The translations under genes and the position numbers were made by a program. The notes under the pieces were generated by a model. The model worked only from the letters and a program-made list of their open reading frames with translations, ran no database searches and was not told the DNA's origin. 64,000 nt of DNA from Candidatus Bathyarchaeota archaeon (GTDB lineage: Archaea > Thermoproteota > Bathyarchaeia > Bathyarchaeales > Bathycorpusculaceae). Below are positions 63,106-64,000 of this stretch, in pieces (position 1 is the first letter of the stretch; each line of letters starts with the position of its first letter). The stretch lies in NCBI GenBank assembly GCA_023512225.1, contig JAIMAA010000002.1, positions 1 to 64,000 on the forward strand, in the 5' to 3' direction.

Positions 63106-63528
63106 TCATTTTCTGAAAGGAAATGGCAATAACTCTTTAATACTCTTTACTTCAACAGTTTCAAACAAGATTCTACCATTTTTTGCTTTTGCCATGAGGA
63201 TTTTAATTTTGGGGTTTTCTGCGAAGTCATAAATATACTGTAAGCATGCTCCACATGGTCTGGGTTCTTTATTTGTATCTGCATGCATAACGAGGGCTAC
63301 CATTTTGATTTTGCGATTTCCATGTAAGATTGCATGGTTTATCGCGCATCTTTCTGCGCATATGCCCAGTCCAGAAACCCAACTTTCCACGTTACAGCCG
63401 CCATAGGTTTTTCCGTCTTCTGCGAGGACGGCGGCGCCAACTTTGAAACCCCAAAGAACATACGCGTTATTCATAGTTTTTAAAGCGGTATTTAGCAATT
63501 CGTTTTCTTTTTTATTTGTCTTAGCCAT
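63106..63528 (-). CDS. cdd: Cytidine deaminase
   Basis: Deaminates cytidine/deoxycytidine to uridine/deoxyuridine. The 140-residue protein has GLGICAERCAINHAI (Zn ligand C57 and catalytic E59) and PRPCGACLQYI (C92, C95). I use ATG 63528, with AAGGG 6 bases upstream. ATG 63549 would overlap the ABCE1 stop (ATGA) and is also possible; in either case it is co-transcribed with ABCE1. Confidence 0.92.
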   Translation of the reverse strand: MAKTNKKENELLNTALKTMNNAYVLWGFKVGAAVLAEDGKTYGGCNVESWVSGLGICAERCAINHAILHGNRKIKMVALVMHADTNKEPRPCGACLQYIYDFAENPKIKILMAKAKNGRILFETVEVKSIKELLPFPFRK

Positions 63529-63545
63529 GGTAATCCCTTGATGGG

Positions 63546-64000
63546 TCATTTTCGTAGTTCACGTACGTAATAGTACTCTCCAATTTGTTTTTGAAACTTA
63601 TCTAGCTTTGAGTTTTCCTTGTTAACTCTTGGTCTTTTCGTAGTTGGGTCTCTTCGGAAAGTGACTTTCATATCCTTCAAAAACATGTTCATTCCGTCTC
63701 TCAGGCTTGTTGGCGGATTTGCAGTTCCCTTCACTCCAGGTTCTCCAGTGAAAACCATCAGTCGGTCCGCTATGAAGTCTTGGGCAACTACGTCATGCTC
63801 GACGACGAAGGCTGTTACGTTGTTAGTTTCTATGACTCTTCTGATGGCTCGCGCCATATTCAACCGTTCTTCAACATCCAAGTAAGCGCTTGGCTCGTCA
63901 AGTAGGTACAGTTGGGCTTTGCGTGAGAGACAAGCGGCAATGGCGATTTTTTGCAGTTCACCGCCGCTGAGTTCAATTAGATTTCTGTCTAAGAGAGGTT
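63546..64000 (-). CDS. rli: ABCE1/RLI ribosome-recycling ATPase (C-terminal part; gene runs out of the window)
   Basis: The visible 151 residues hold the second nucleotide-binding domain: ELSGGELQKIAIAACLSR (signature), YLLDEPSAYLDVEERL (Walker B), then VEHDVVAQDFIADRLMVF (H-loop), NPPTSLRDGMNMFLKDM and RPRVNKENSKLDKFQKQIGEYYY at the end. These are unmistakable for ABCE1, which splits ribosomes after termination. The gene's start is beyond 64000. Confidence 0.95.
   Translation of the reverse strand, partial: PLLDRNLIELSGGELQKIAIAACLSRKAQLYLLDEPSAYLDVEERLNMARAIRRVIETNNVTAFVVEHDVVAQDFIADRLMVFTGEPGVKGTANPPTSLRDGMNMFLKDMKVTFRRDPTTKRPRVNKENSKLDKFQKQIGEYYYVRELRK

Overview
The window comes from an archaeal chromosome of moderate G+C. 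ThrRS and ProRS are of archaeal type. A thermosome subunit, topoisomerase VI A and B, aIF5B, ABCE1, archaeal PGK, apgM-type phosphoglycerate mutase, CTP-dependent riboflavin kinase, endonuclease Q, an archaeal thymidylate synthase and inositol-1-phosphate synthase are all present. Promoters are TATA boxes about 25 nt before start sites, and Shine-Dalgarno sites are often AAGGTGA. Tungsten-type aldehyde oxidoreductases, amino-acid catabolic genes and the general gene content fit an anaerobic TACK-type lineage such as Bathyarchaeia; that placement is my inference, not a computed result.

Layout. 0-17.6 kb: a PfkB sugar kinase, a small Zn-type protein, ThrRS, two aminotransferases, a sequon-rich surface protein, a DAO-type flavoenzyme, aldehyde:ferredoxin oxidoreductase 1, ProRS, phosphoglycerate mutase, an NAD-kinase-like protein, a DUF1028 protein, then threonine dehydrogenase and 2-amino-3-ketobutyrate CoA ligase. 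17.6-27.1 kb: a decayed 5-formyl-THF cyclo-ligase gene, a Cys-repeat small protein, a second AOR with a four-cluster ferredoxin subunit, a VTT membrane protein overlapping endonuclease Q, a TldD/TldE pair and a NapH-like polyferredoxin. 27.2-34.9 kb: a surface protein ORF that looks like two joined genes, then glycosyltransferases and a GH57 enzyme for alpha-glucan work. 34.9-47.5 kb: PGK, bacterial-type GAPDH, a CoA-disulfide-reductase-like enzyme, GcvH, Ino1, riboflavin kinase, ADP-forming acyl-CoA synthetase alpha, a CofE-like protein, thymidylate synthase, HtpX with an EF-hand loop, and an AsnC/Lrp regulator divergent from an AsnRS-derived asparagine synthetase. 47.5-64 kb: a tRNA 3'-end relic, a C45 acyltransferase-like gene, tRNA-Glu(CUC), thermosome, a MoaD/radical-SAM pair, a retropepsin-like protein, an HTH-HicA operon facing a convergent HicB, M42 peptidase, aIF5B, a large Ig-like surface protein, topoisomerase VI, cytidine deaminase and the C-terminal part of ABCE1.

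The metabolic genes fit amino-acid fermentation plus gluconeogenesis. Aminotransferases yield 2-oxo acids. Tdh and Kbl convert threonine to glycine and acetyl-CoA, acyl-CoA synthetase (ADP-forming) could make ATP, and AORs oxidise aldehydes with ferredoxin. GAPDH, PGK and phosphoglycerate mutase carry triose flux.

The least ordinary items are these: a tail-to-tail HicA/HicB pair with an HTH partner and a perfect palindromic operator; a protein built from exact 18-residue Cys repeats; an AOR with a C-x2-C-C cluster motif; a two-in-one surface ORF with a hairpin-masked internal ribosome site; an archaeal AsnC/AsnA-like regulatory pair; an EF-hand in HtpX; a catalytically degenerate PD-(D/E)XK protein; and a strand-composition flip near 53-54.6 kb.
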